Shown here: one piece after another, positions 7,670 to 16,323 of the stretch
Position numbering within the stretch: position 1 is the stretch's first letter
Layout of the letters: each line of letters starts with the position of its first letter
Assembly: GCF_027158485.1 (NCBI RefSeq)
Contig: NZ_JAMKYJ010000006.1
Source of the DNA: Oxalobacter formigenes
Lineage (GTDB): Bacteria; Pseudomonadota; Gammaproteobacteria; Burkholderiales; Burkholderiaceae_D
Reading direction: 5' to 3' (one strand)
Length of the DNA stretch: 64,000 bases
The notes under the pieces: model-generated
What the model saw: only the letters and a program-made list of their open reading frames with translations
Database searches by the model: none
What the model was told of the DNA's origin: nothing
Made by a program: the position numbers and the translations under genes

Positions 7670-9307
7670 CTATTTCCAGCTTGCCGGAATCTGGCTGTAG
7701 TTGGACAGCGAATTGGCCGAGTTGCCGTTTCCGCCGAAGCAACCCGACGTGGTGGGTGTCGTTGAAAAACTGCAATTCCACAATTCCGGTGCACATCCCG
7801 TTTCAGTTCCGTATGAGTAGGACCCTCTTGAAAAGCAATTGGTGAAATTGATTGTTTCAGCGGAGGCAAAACGGCTCCCGGCATGGATGGTGTCGTCAGT
7901 GAATAACTCGCTTGCCAATACCAGACTGGTACATGCGTTGAAACAGCTGGAAAAATCGGTGACCAGACTGTTTCTGGCGAACAGACCTGAAGGGACTGTT
8001 TTCAGTTTGTTGCAATAGTAATAACAGTTTGAAAAGCTCGTGGCGGCGAGATTGGTGTCGAATATCCCTGAAGGTAATTCCGTCAGGGCCATGCACATTG
8101 AAAATGTCCGGTCGAAAAGCCGGGCCGCACTGCAGTTTCTGAAAACGGAAGAAGGAATATCGACAAGTGCCTTGCAACTGGCAAAACAGCTTGAAAATTT
8201 AACGGCACCTGTGCAATCCGCAAATATTTCATCGGAAATCGATGGCAGGTTTGTACAGTTTGCAAAGCACTGGGAAAAGTCCGTGACGCTGGCAAAGCCT
8301 TTGAAAAATGCCGGTGGAATGATCAACAGTGCAGAACATCCATTGAAACACATGGCAAACGAAGTGGCTTTGCTGCAATTGTCAAAAAGTCCTGCCGGGA
8401 TGGATTCCAGCGTCTGGCATCCTGAAAAGGTCTGGGTGAAAGTTATCACATTCGTAGAGGTGTTGAACAGGCCTTCAGGGATCGCCGCCAACCTGGCACA
8501 GCCGGAAAAACACTGGGAGAATGTCGTCACTTTATCGCAATGATCAAACAAGCCATCGGGAATGGTTTCCAGTGAATTGCAGTTCATGAAGGTTTGCGAA
8601 AAATTGGTGACGCTGCTATTGGTATCGAAAAGACCCGAAGGAATGGTTTTCAGGTTTGTACAGGTACTGAAACAGCTGTAGTACGTCGAGACATTGACGA
8701 AATCACTGAACAGACCAGCGGGCAATGCTGTCAGACCGGTGCAATTGCCGAAGGACTGGAACATGTTGGTGTTTTTCGTGCATCCGGCAAACACGGTCGA
8801 AGGCAGGTTCTTCAGACTGGTGCAGTTGTAGAAGCATTTGTTAAATGAAGTGATATTCGGGTTCTGGCTGAAGAGATTGCCACAGACATTCCCCAGATTG
8901 GTGCAATTGGCAAAGAAATTGGTGAAATCCGTGACCGGGTTTCCATTTCTTGCCGTCATGGAACAGAGCGAACTATCCACGCTGACTAATAGCGTATCCG
9001 TATTGAAATTGAATTGCGGTATTTTTCCATCGGAACTGGTCATTTTTATCTGCCATACCTTCCCTTCGACATAGGTATGAGTGAGTTTCTCGACAGTGAC
9101 GTTTTTATCGTCTTCGGAGATGAGTTGTGTCGATGTTCCGTCACCCCATTCTATGACGACATTTTCAATACCGGAATATTGACCGGTTACCGGATTTTTG
9201 AACGTGTAGGACAGCGTCGGACTTCTGCCGGAATCGATGCTGATCCGAAACGACGGGTCATTAATGCCCTGCGATTTCGCCTTTTGCATCAATAATGCTC
9301 TGAACAT
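7670..9307 (-). CDS. Leucine-rich-repeat protein with N-terminal PKD-like domain
   Basis: About 545 residues from the ATG at 9307 (AAAGG eight bases before it); an ATG at 9340 is also in frame. After MFRALLMQKAKSQ comes a beta domain with VIEWGDGTSTQL and THTYVEG, as in PKD/Ig-like folds. From about residue 130 to 500 there are roughly 15 repeats of 24 residues of the form IPxGLFDxxxxVTxFxxCFxxCxxL, the BspA-like LRR_5 type, with two Cys per turn. There is no signal peptide or membrane anchor. It shares the tail-gene leader (9348-9448). I infer a surface or tail-associated binding protein. Confidence 0.75.
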   Translation of the reverse strand: MFRALLMQKAKSQGINDPSFRISIDSGRSPTLSYTFKNPVTGQYSGIENVVIEWGDGTSTQLISEDDKNVTVEKLTHTYVEGKVWQIKMTSSDGKIPQFNFNTDTLLVSVDSSLCSMTARNGNPVTDFTNFFANCTNLGNVCGNLFSQNPNITSFNKCFYNCTSLKNLPSTVFAGCTKNTNMFQSFGNCTGLTALPAGLFSDFVNVSTYYSCFSTCTNLKTIPSGLFDTNSSVTNFSQTFMNCNSLETIPDGLFDHCDKVTTFSQCFSGCARLAAIPEGLFNTSTNVITFTQTFSGCQTLESIPAGLFDNCSKATSFAMCFNGCSALLIIPPAFFKGFASVTDFSQCFANCTNLPSISDEIFADCTGAVKFSSCFASCKALVDIPSSVFRNCSAARLFDRTFSMCMALTELPSGIFDTNLAATSFSNCYYYCNKLKTVPSGLFARNSLVTDFSSCFNACTSLVLASELFTDDTIHAGSRFASAETINFTNCFSRGSYSYGTETGCAPELWNCSFSTTPTTSGCFGGNGNSANSLSNYSQIPASWK

Positions 9308-9347
9308 GGTTTGGCCTTTCTCTGGAGAGGTATTTCCCATAAAAAAA

Positions 9348-9448
9348 GACCTCTCTGATCAGGGAGAGGTCCTGGGGGAATAAAAAAAGGGCGCAAAAGC
9401 GCCCACACCGACATTTTAATGAAAAATTATTCTTCGGTCAGCTTGTGC
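9348..9448 (-). promoter_or_regulatory. Conserved tail-gene leader, copy 1
   Basis: Read on the minus strand: GCACAAGCTGACCGAAG (9432-9448), then hairpin GGGCGCTTTTGCGCCC (9389-9404) with a T-run, then a second hairpin GACCTCTC...GAGAGGTC (9348-9371) with seven T residues reaching the gene start. The same three parts occur at 31414-31515, 32809-32910 and 40569-40662. Confidence 0.65.
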
Positions 9449-9490
9449 AAGAAAAATAAACGGGAATATCCGGTCTCATGGTATGTAATG

Positions 9491-9519
9491 AAAAAGGCTG
9501 CATTTCTGGCAGCCTTTTT
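9491..9519. terminator. Bidirectional terminator
   Basis: AAAAAGGCTGC and GCAGCCTTTTT form a 7-bp stem with A- and T-runs on both sides. It lies just past the stop of the AcfC-like gene and upstream of the LRR leader. Confidence 0.75.
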
Positions 9520-9541
9520 GTTGAAACTTCATCAGGTGAAA

Positions 9542-10303
9542 CTAGTCGGTTATCCATCCCCATTTCCTGTAGATGGCTTTACCGTCGGAGGATTTCAAAA
9601 ATGAGGTAAAGTCGATGGCGGCTTGCCGTGTTTTTCCCGATCGGGTGAGAGCGACTGCCGTATCACGATAGATCACGTATTTTGATTCGATCGGGACAGC
9701 ATCGGCCAGCTTTGGATTGGATACCTGCCAGATGTTCCAGATGAGCCAGACATCCGTATCGGGATGGCTGATCCAGTAGTCTTTGGCCAGTGCTGAATTT
9801 CTGGCGTAAAAAACGATGTTGTTTCTCAGAGCCCGTACGGTTTCGATATTGCCCAGCCGTCCCGCCGCATCTTCCCAGACACCGTTCTGGCCCGCTCCGT
9901 TAACGACCAGCACTTTAACGCCGGGTTTTGTCATGTCGCTGAACTGACGGATTTTTTTGGGATTGCCGGGTTTGACGAGCATAGCCAGCGGGCGCAGGTA
10001 AAGCGGATAGACGTCCCGGTTGTCGATTGCGCCGTTCATGGCGTAAACGAAGTCGGTCATCATGGTTTCAGAGCCGCTATAGACGATGTCGGCATTTTCG
10101 CGCGCGCTGGCGATCCACTTGTCGGTTGGTCCACCGGTCACTTCGACCCTGACGCCGGTTTTTTTCTCAAAAGCGGTTGCCGCTTCCTTTACGGCGGGCA
10201 ACGGGCCACCGGGACCATAAACACGAATGATTTCGGCTGCACCGGCCGAAGTGAACAGGAAAAGCCCCAGAAAGGCACAGGCAGCAATGGACAGATTTTT
10301 CAT
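9542..10303 (-). CDS. AcfC-like periplasmic substrate-binding protein
   Basis: 253 residues from the ATG at 10303, with AAGGGG nine bases upstream. A signal peptide (IAACAFLGLFLFTSAGAAE) is followed by a two-lobed binding protein of the sulfate/molybdate type. YGPGGPLPAVKEAATAFEKK, VTGGPTDKWIASARENADIV and YSGSETMMTDFV are characteristic of accessory colonization factor AcfC. No permease or ATPase gene adjoins it, so it is an orphan binding protein. The ligand is not known for this family; anion binding is inferred from the fold. Confidence 0.82.
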   Translation of the reverse strand: MKNLSIAACAFLGLFLFTSAGAAEIIRVYGPGGPLPAVKEAATAFEKKTGVRVEVTGGPTDKWIASARENADIVYSGSETMMTDFVYAMNGAIDNRDVYPLYLRPLAMLVKPGNPKKIRQFSDMTKPGVKVLVVNGAGQNGVWEDAAGRLGNIETVRALRNNIVFYARNSALAKDYWISHPDTDVWLIWNIWQVSNPKLADAVPIESKYVIYRDTAVALTRSGKTRQAAIDFTSFLKSSDGKAIYRKWGWITD

Positions 10304-10397
10304 GGAATGCCCCTTTTCGATCAAAAAAAGAAAACGTCGACACCAGCGGTGAGTACCACTTTATTCTGCCCGGATTTTTTTGATAACGCCTTATCTG

Positions 10398-10730
10398 CTA
10401 TGCTGCCGATTTTTCAGTATCGGGGGTGCCTCTCGGATAACCCGATTTTTCGAGATAGGCATCCATGAACTCATCGGTCTCATAAACTTTTGTCCAGGCT
10501 TTGACCGAGTTGGTTTCCTGTTCTCCCATTTTGTACTGGTCGAGAATTTTACGTTCCTTGGCTTCGAGATGGACACTGAAAGGATAGCCCTGCTTTTCAA
10601 GGTAGGACCCCATGATTTCATCTGTTTCGTATACGTGTGCCCAGGCCTTGACGGATTTGGCTTCCATTTCGCCCATCTTGTATTGATCAAGGATTGCTTG
10701 CTCTTTTGAAGATTCGTTCGTTTCCATCAT
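10398..10730 (-). CDS. Small protein with an internal duplication
   Basis: 110 residues built from two tandem copies of about 47 residues: each has ILDQYKMGE, then SVKAW, VYETDE, YLEK and GYP in the same spacing. Sequence is acidic and soluble. A cross-check on frame: the two halves agree only in this frame. Two ATG codons are adjacent at 10730 and 10727; GGAGT lies nearby. I recognise no family; the repeat suggests a small binding module. Confidence 0.65.
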   Translation of the reverse strand: MMETNESSKEQAILDQYKMGEMEAKSVKAWAHVYETDEIMGSYLEKQGYPFSVHLEAKERKILDQYKMGEQETNSVKAWTKVYETDEFMDAYLEKSGYPRGTPDTEKSAA

Positions 10731-11179
10731 GACTCCTGGTTTCTCTGCATCGCTAACTGGTAACGGCTGTTTTTGGTGTTTTTATGCGCCACCTGTTAAC
10801 TGGAAATACACACAGCGATTTCTCTGTGTATATAGTACCGTAAGTCTGGCATTTCGTGGCTAAATAGATCACATTTTCGGTGATCTGTCGCAAAGTGTAC
10901 GGGTTTTATGAAATCTGGTTCATAAACTTCCCGTGTTTTTTATCTGAAACGTTGGAAAATTCGACTTCAACGCAATTTATCCCTGAATTTTTGGTTTCTG
11001 TCCGTGTCAAATGATTTGTACTGTCTCTGAAAAAATGAATTATTTTTTCGACTGGCAGAAAAATTTCATAAATACGGCACCAGATTCGTTAAAATAGACC
11101 CTCTTTTGGCGGACTGAACATGGAAAAATGTCTTCCGCCTGCTGTCTCTGCTGGTAATGATTGATGAAAAGGATAAAGA
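10731..11179. other. Intergenic region
   Basis: About 450 bases without a convincing gene. It contains an inverted repeat AGATCAC-N7-GTGATCT (10866-10886), which could be an operator or small hairpin. Nothing else stands out. Confidence 0.4.
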
Positions 11180-11431
11180 ATGAGCGAATCCAATGACAAG
11201 GCTCCTGTACCCAGACAGTTTTTCGAGGATCTGGGTTTTGAGCTGCCCGAAGAGGCATTCAGCTTTTACGTTGAAGGTTCCAGAATCGTTTTCAACGTTC
11301 AGGAGCTTGAGGAAATCGGTTGCAGCTTTATGGTTCGGGAAACACAGGAAGAATTTCCCCTTTCCGAAGAACAGCTTAAAAAACTGAGAGATGCCGGATA
11401 CGATAGCCCGGAAGGCTTTCTCATCCTCTGA
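11180..11431 (+). CDS. Small acidic hypothetical protein
   Basis: 83 residues, acidic, with no signal peptide. RQFFEDLGFELPEEAF, FNVQELEEIG and LSEEQLKKLRDAGYDSPEGF suggest a compact helix-strand-helix fold. AAAGGATAAAGA precedes the ATG. No family is recognised. Confidence 0.6.
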   Translation: MSESNDKAPVPRQFFEDLGFELPEEAFSFYVEGSRIVFNVQELEEIGCSFMVRETQEEFPLSEEQLKKLRDAGYDSPEGFLIL

Positions 11432-11579
11432 CGAGGGTGGTGCCGAACTTCTCTTTTGCATGAGAATGATTTGACTGCCATCACCGGCGTTCTCCGGGAT
11501 GCCGGAGTCCGGATATCATCAGGCAACAGACATGAGATGTCATAAGTTGAATCGATAATTTACTTTACTGGAAAATTTT

Positions 11580-11864
11580 ATGAACAAGACTGAAATGGAC
11601 GAAGCGTTCCGCAAATTTGAAAACAAATACGGCATTCCTCCTGTCTATCCCATGATTGACGGTGATAAACTGGGTGCTTTCATCATCACATTCAAAAGCC
11701 ATGATTCTTTCATGATCACTGCCGAGAGCCCTGACGTCGATATTCAGGATGCCGCCAGCATGCTCGATCCGGACAACGTCAAGGAAGCGGCCAAAGATAT
11801 CAGGGCATTGCAGAAAATGTGTTCCCCTATTGAAACGAACGCGGTACCACCTACCCTGCACTAG
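11580..11864 (+). CDS. Small hypothetical protein
   Basis: 94 residues, soluble and acidic. MDEAFRKFENKYGIPPVYPM and then strands around LGAFIITFKSHDSFMITAE suggest an alpha/beta domain. The upstream spacer is AT-rich and the ribosome site is weak. A strong terminator follows 20 bases after the stop. Family not recognised. Confidence 0.6.
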   Translation: MNKTEMDEAFRKFENKYGIPPVYPMIDGDKLGAFIITFKSHDSFMITAESPDVDIQDAASMLDPDNVKEAAKDIRALQKMCSPIETNAVPPTLH

Positions 11865-11883
11865 GACAGTTCCAGTCGAAAAG

Positions 11884-11905
11884 GCCGGCTTGTCCGGCTT
11901 TTTTT
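11884..11905 (+). terminator. Rho-independent terminator
   Basis: GCCGG and CCGGC with a CTTGT loop, followed by seven T residues, 20 bases after the small gene ending at 11864. Confidence 0.8.
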
Positions 11906-12180
11906 ATGCGTTATTTCTGTGCTGAAAACCGGGAAACCGTACATTCCCTCTCCTGTTCTTTTCTTTTCGTGTTGTTTTCAAACACGCCCTTTATTCAAGA
12001 TTTCTATTTAAATAGATGGCTCAAGTAATTGAAAATTATCGATTTTGGCTTTTTGAGAAAAACAGGCGTCATTATTTCGGAAGACCTTGATTTTGTTAAA
12101 TAAATCCGGTTTCATGACTGAAAGCTTGAAAAACAGTATTTTTGTTTTACCATTACCGGTTTCAACATTCAGGGTCTTCA

Positions 12181-12996
12181 ATGGCAGTCGAACATTACGA
12201 GAATTTTCCGGTCGCGTCGATCTTGTTGCCTTCAAACCTGCGCAAGCCGGTCGAGGTGATTTACGCGTTTGCCCGCTCGGCCGATGATATTGCCGACGAA
12301 GGAGATTTTCGCCCTGAAGAAAGACTGGCGGCTCTTTCCGGATACATTGCCGAACTCGATACCATCGAGCGAAACGGGCACCCCGACAGCAAGCTTTTCA
12401 TCGACCTGAAACAGGTCATCGGGGAATTCCGCTTGCCTCTTGCGCCTTTCAGGAATCTGCTGGCCGCTTTTATACAGGACATTTCGACAAAAAGGTATGA
12501 AACGTACGATGATTTGCTGGATTATTGCCGTCTGTCGGCTAATCCCGTCGGCTTGCTGATGCTGCATCTCTACGAAGCGGCGACAGAGGAAAACAAACGG
12601 ATGTCGGATGCCATTTGTACCTCCCTGCAACTCATCAATTTCTGGCAGGACATTGCTATCGACTGGAAAAAAGACAGGATCTACCTGCCACTTGAAGAGT
12701 TGGCCCGTTTCAATGTCACCGCCTCCGATATCGCTACAGGTAACTTGTCTGACAACTGGCGTTCTCTCATGCAGTTTGAAATCGACCGTACCCGCAAACT
12801 GATGCTTTCCGGAGCACCTCTGGCCAGCAGGTTGCCGGGCCGGATCGGATGGGAGTTGAGACTGGTCGTTCAGGGCGGCTTGCGTATTCTGGATCGCATT
12901 GAAATGGCCGCTTGCGATATATTCAACAAGCGCCCTCTCCTGCAAGGTGGCGACTGGCTCAGCATTATCTGGCAATGTCTGAAGCGAAAAGACTGA
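12181..12996 (+). CDS. hpnC: Hydroxysqualene synthase HpnC
   Basis: 271 residues. FPVASILLPSNLRKPVEVIYAFARSADDIADEGD carries the first Asp-rich prenyl-diphosphate motif; LQLINFWQDIAIDW holds the second (QDIAID). These are the hallmarks of squalene/phytoene synthases, and the N-terminus matches HpnC in particular. HpnC turns presqualene diphosphate into hydroxysqualene in the HpnCDE route to squalene and hopanoids. hpnD and hpnE are not in the window. The ATG at 12181 is chosen because it begins the conserved AVEHYENFPVAS; an in-frame TTG at 12142 would add an atypical tail. Confidence 0.88.
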   Translation: MAVEHYENFPVASILLPSNLRKPVEVIYAFARSADDIADEGDFRPEERLAALSGYIAELDTIERNGHPDSKLFIDLKQVIGEFRLPLAPFRNLLAAFIQDISTKRYETYDDLLDYCRLSANPVGLLMLHLYEAATEENKRMSDAICTSLQLINFWQDIAIDWKKDRIYLPLEELARFNVTASDIATGNLSDNWRSLMQFEIDRTRKLMLSGAPLASRLPGRIGWELRLVVQGGLRILDRIEMAACDIFNKRPLLQGGDWLSIIWQCLKRKD

Positions 12997-13145
12997 TTTT
13001 TCCGGCTATCGGTTCACTCTTTTATTTTTTCTCATTCTTTTAGAAAAATCCTGAAAAAACATGACCTTGAACAGAATTGCATCCCGATTGTGACTTTATT
13101 ATAAATAATACGACACAATAAATATTAACAAGTGCCTGTTTTATA

Positions 13146-13175
13146 TTGTGTTTTTCAATCGTTTCGGGGTAGAAT
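13146..13175 (+). promoter_or_regulatory. Candidate sigma-70 promoter for rpmB-rpmG
   Basis: TTGTGT (13146-13151) and TAGAAT (13170-13175) with an 18-base spacer, ending 53 bases before the rpmB start. Confidence 0.4.
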
Positions 13176-13228
13176 CCGGACTTCCGTTTTTTGTTTTGTT
13201 TTTTCTGTTTTTGTCTGGAGGTTTTTTC

Positions 13229-13465
13229 ATGGCTCGTGTTTGCCAGATTACAGGTAAGAAGCCGATGTCGGGTAACAAGGTTTCTCATGCCAATAATAAG
13301 ACGAGACGCCGTTTTATGCCGAATTTGCATTACCGTCGTTTTTTTGTCGAATCGGAAAACCGCTGGGTTTCCCTGCGGGTGTCGAATGCCGGTTTGCGCG
13401 TGATTGACAAGCTGGGGATCGATGCGGTCCTGGCTGATTTGCGCGCTCGTGGTGAGAAGGTTTAA
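13229..13465 (+). CDS. rpmB: 50S ribosomal protein L28
   Basis: 78 residues, exactly the usual length. MARVCQITGKKPMSGNKVSH and the RRFFVESENRWVSLRVSNAG stretch are diagnostic for bL28. GGAGG lies seven bases before the ATG. rpmG follows 23 bases later, the standard bacterial pair. Confidence 0.97.
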   Translation: MARVCQITGKKPMSGNKVSHANNKTRRRFMPNLHYRRFFVESENRWVSLRVSNAGLRVIDKLGIDAVLADLRARGEKV

Positions 13466-13488
13466 AGTTTTTTTAGAGGGTTTTTGTT

Positions 13489-13656
13489 ATGGCTAAGGCT
13501 GGTAGAGAGAAGATCAAGCTGGAATCGACGGCAGGTACGGGTCATTTTTATACGACGACCAAAAACAAGCGTACGACGCCTGACAAGATTGAAATCGTCA
13601 AGTTCGATCCCAAGGCAAGAAAGCATGTTCCTTACAAGGAAACGAAGATCAAGTAG
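13489..13656 (+). CDS. rpmG: 50S ribosomal protein L33
   Basis: 55 residues, short and basic: MAKAGREKIKLESTAGTGHF, YTTTKNKRTTPDKIEIVKFDP and HVPYKETKIK are classic bL33 of the Cys-free proteobacterial type. AGAGGG precedes the ATG. It ends 26 bases before a strong terminator, closing the rpmBG operon. Confidence 0.96.
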   Translation: MAKAGREKIKLESTAGTGHFYTTTKNKRTTPDKIEIVKFDPKARKHVPYKETKIK

Positions 13657-13682
13657 GTCTTCACCGCTTTCTTATGCAAAAA

Positions 13683-13708
13683 GCCGACATGTATTTGTCG
13701 GCTTTTTT
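13683..13708. terminator. Terminator closing rpmBG
   Basis: GCCGAC and GTCGGC pair, preceded by an A-run and followed by TTTTTT. It also serves the convergent alcohol dehydrogenase gene ending at 13729. Confidence 0.85.
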
Positions 13709-13728
13709 GTTGTGTGCAACGGACTGTT

Positions 13729-14901
13729 CTAGCGATAAGACTGTTCGTAAATGGCGATGCAATCAGCTTCAGTCAATGCTGCCGGATCGTAGTTGAACAA
13801 ATCTCCCATTGTGTCACGGGCGTTTTTCGCCATTTTCGGCAAGTCCTCCCGTTTGATACCGTAATCGGACATCTTGAGATTGTCCACGCCACAGGCTGCC
13901 TGCAGGTGCGCCAGAGCCTTGACGAAATCCATCGGATCGGCCGCATCCTTTTCGCCCAGCGCTTTTGCCATATCGACCAGTTTTTTATCGCAGGCATGGA
14001 CTTTGGCGAAATGGGTGTAATACGCGAGGCTGATCATGATCAGCCCTGCCCCGTGCGCCAATTCGGGATGATAAGCCGATAAGGCATGTTCAAGCGAATG
14101 CTCCGACAGGCACGACGAGGTCGATTCGACCATGCCCGAGATCGTATTGGCTGCCGCCATGCCTTCCCTTGCTTTCAGGTCTTTGCCGTCGTGTACGGCT
14201 GTCGGCAGGTTTTTTCCGATCAGTTCGATGGCCTTGATAGACAGGGCTTCGCTGATCGGGTTGGCGCAGTTGGCGATATAGCCTTCCGTACTGTGAAACA
14301 GCGCGTCGAATCCCTGATAGGCGGTCAATGCCGGAGGTACCGTCAACATGAGTTCCGGATCGACGATGGAGAGAACCGGAAAAGTGTCATCGTAACCGAA
14401 ACCGATTTTTTCATTGGTTTCTTCTTTGGTGACGACTGTCCAGGGATCGGCTTCCGTTCCCGTGCCTGCGGTGGTGGTGATCGCGACAACCGGCAGCGGT
14501 TTGTTTTTGGGAATGTGTGCCTTGCCGGTTCCCCCTGCAATGTAATCCCAGTAATCGCCTTCATTGGTCGCCATGACGGCGATGGATTTCGCCGAATCGA
14601 TGCTGCTGCCGCCACCCAGACCGATGATGAAATCACACCCTTCGCTCTTTGCCAGTGCCGCGCCTTCCATGACGTGTTTTTTGACCGGATTGGGCAGGAT
14701 TTTGTCGAAAAGGACGCCGGAAATACCGGCCTGTTTCAATTGTTTTTCGACCCTGTCGAGATAGCCGAACTGTTTGATGGATTTGCCTGTCGTCGTGACG
14801 ATCAGGGCTTTCTTGCCCGGCAATGGCTGGGCATGGAGTTCATTCAAGGTACCGGCACCAAACAAAATGCGTGTCGGAATGTAATAGGTGAAATTCGTCA
14901 T
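13729..14901 (-). CDS. Iron-containing alcohol dehydrogenase
   Basis: 390 residues, the family's usual length. The N-terminal half binds NAD(P): GGGSSIDSAKSIAV (near residue 97). Metal ligands lie in the C-terminal helical half: the Asp and His of GFDALFHSTEGYI, then HSLEHALSAYHPELAHGAGL. This is group III Fe-ADH; GTGTEADPWTVVTKEE and the closing domain resemble the NADH-dependent butanol dehydrogenase type. Substrate cannot be set from sequence. The ATG is preceded by GGAAGCAGC. It stands alone, convergent with rpmBG. Confidence 0.88.
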   Translation of the reverse strand: MTNFTYYIPTRILFGAGTLNELHAQPLPGKKALIVTTTGKSIKQFGYLDRVEKQLKQAGISGVLFDKILPNPVKKHVMEGAALAKSEGCDFIIGLGGGSSIDSAKSIAVMATNEGDYWDYIAGGTGKAHIPKNKPLPVVAITTTAGTGTEADPWTVVTKEETNEKIGFGYDDTFPVLSIVDPELMLTVPPALTAYQGFDALFHSTEGYIANCANPISEALSIKAIELIGKNLPTAVHDGKDLKAREGMAAANTISGMVESTSSCLSEHSLEHALSAYHPELAHGAGLIMISLAYYTHFAKVHACDKKLVDMAKALGEKDAADPMDFVKALAHLQAACGVDNLKMSDYGIKREDLPKMAKNARDTMGDLFNYDPAALTEADCIAIYEQSYR

Positions 14902-14984
14902 GCTGCTTCCTTTGCCTGTCTGTCTTCACGGATGGTTTTTTTCAATAAAAGGATAAGTCCGGTTAAAACTATAACGCGTTAAAA

Positions 14985-15002
14985 AGCCCCTTGAAAGGGG
15001 CT
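14985..15002. terminator. Short terminator
   Basis: AGCCCC and GGGGCT around TTGAAA, with an A-run on the left. It suits the minus-strand gene ending at 15031. Confidence 0.6.
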
Positions 15003-15030
15003 TGTCAGAAAAAACCGGTTCCTTGCTATC

Positions 15031-15237
15031 CTAGTGGCGAACGATCTTCAATGCGTCCTTTGCGGCATCCATGCTCATGCCTTTGTACTGAAGCCAGACA
15101 AGAGCGTAATCCATGCCTATCCGGTCACGCATTGAAATGGCTTCGTCAATGATGTCATCATCCATAAGGGCCGCAGGAATCCTTCCTTTCGGGTCAAGCA
15201 GGAGTACCTGAATTTCCGGTTGTATGAGTTGAGGCAT
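15031..15237 (-). CDS. Small hypothetical protein
   Basis: 68 residues, acidic: QPEIQVLLLDPKGRIPAAL followed by a helix with MDDDIIDEAISMRDRIGMD and the C-terminal MDAAKDALKIVRH. It looks like a small helical protein; no family is recognised. It lies 260 bases downstream of the next small gene on the same strand. Confidence 0.55.
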   Translation of the reverse strand: MPQLIQPEIQVLLLDPKGRIPAALMDDDIIDEAISMRDRIGMDYALVWLQYKGMSMDAAKDALKIVRH

Positions 15238-15281
15238 TTTTTCACCCGTTCAAACTGTCATCCGTTGGATAATAATCCGTT

Positions 15282-15497
15282 TCAACACCTTGCCCGGCGA
15301 TCCCGTCGCCTGCGCAAGACCCGCTCTATGATTTCCGGCGCTATATCGTGCTTTTCCATAAAGCGGGCTGCAGACGAATAGCCATGATCGATGTCCATTT
15401 CGATGCCGCGTTCAACGATATCGAACTGTTTCCAGTCGCTGCGCCGGTTGTCTTCTTCGGGCAAAACGGTTCGTTTTTTCTCTTCTGACTGTTTCAT
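15282..15497 (-). CDS. Small charged hypothetical protein
   Basis: 71 residues from the ATG at 15497, which has GGAG nine bases upstream; an ATG four codons earlier is also in frame. The sequence is strongly charged and ends RRRRDRRARC. EMDIDHGYSSAARFMEKHDIAPEIIERVL looks like a helical pair. Family not recognised; a nucleic-acid binding role for the basic end is a guess. Confidence 0.55.
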   Translation of the reverse strand: MKQSEEKKRTVLPEEDNRRSDWKQFDIVERGIEMDIDHGYSSAARFMEKHDIAPEIIERVLRRRRDRRARC

Positions 15498-15687
15498 ATG
15501 TCTCTCCATTTTTCAGAGGGAAAACGGTTCCAGTTTATAAAAAATCCTCACTTGTCCTATTGTCCTATTTCAAAAGCAAAAACGATCTTCCCTGTTTTTT
15601 CAGTCTTGCCTGCGAAAGATGGACTTTGTCCGATAAAATAAGGATTCTTGCAACCGGCATGTAAAGACATAAAACGGGATAAGTTTC

Positions 15688-16197
15688 ATGAGCGATTCAT
15701 CCAAACCAGCCATACTGCTGGCTCCGCTGGAAGGCCTGCCGCCGCTTCTGTCCCCTGATATCCATACGATTATCCTGGGGAGTTTCCCTAGCCGGGAATC
15801 GCTGGCGGCAAGCCAGTATTATGCGCATCCCCGCAACCAGTTCTGGCGGCTTTTGTCAGAGGTTTTGACCGACGATCTGGCGCAACAGCCTTATGAGGAC
15901 AGGCTACCGCGCCTGTTGACGCATAAAATCGGCCTGTGGGACGTGATTTCCATGTGTGAACGCGAGGGCAGTCTCGATTCCCGTATCAAACACGCGGTCG
16001 CCAACGATTTCGATTTGTTGAAAAAGGAGTGCCCGAAACTGAAAAAAATCTGCTTCAACGGCAAAGTGGCGGGTGCTTACGCCGAACGGCTTTCCAGCGC
16101 CGGTTTTGAAACAATTGTGCTCCCCTCTTCCTCACCTGCCTACGCCAGCCGCTCTTTTGAAGACAAACTCGCCATCTGGAAAAAAATATTGGATTAG
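15688..16197 (+). CDS. Hypoxanthine/deoxyinosine DNA glycosylase (UDG family 6)
   Basis: 169 residues. IILGSFPSRESLAASQYYAHPRNQFWRLL contains the LGSFPS motif, the Tyr-Tyr and HPRNxFW that identify the family-6 (HDG, Mug-like) uracil-glycosylase fold. KIGLWDVI and the late strand LPSSSPAYAS (the counterpart of the DNA-intercalation loop) follow. These enzymes excise hypoxanthine made by adenine deamination. It stands alone; the next gene (16324) is on the same strand but is unrelated. Confidence 0.87.
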   Translation: MSDSSKPAILLAPLEGLPPLLSPDIHTIILGSFPSRESLAASQYYAHPRNQFWRLLSEVLTDDLAQQPYEDRLPRLLTHKIGLWDVISMCEREGSLDSRIKHAVANDFDLLKKECPKLKKICFNGKVAGAYAERLSSAGFETIVLPSSSPAYASRSFEDKLAIWKKILD

Positions 16198-16323
16198 GCT
16201 GTTTATTTCCGGGTCGGTTCGGTTAAAATTTTCCGGTTGTGGCAGCATGGTATCCGGTCATGAAAATAGCGGTTTTTTCAAACATTTCCGGACTTTATTT
16301 TCACTTTATGAAATGGATATTTT

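Noticed and set aside
7700..9000. Regular spacing of short similar units, considered as a CRISPR array
   Set aside because: The units vary and encode 24-residue leucine-rich repeats in one frame; there are no identical repeats with unique spacers and no cas genes.
12232..12975. Minus frame opposite hpnC
   Set aside because: Antisense to a gene with both Asp-rich synthase motifs; no start signal.
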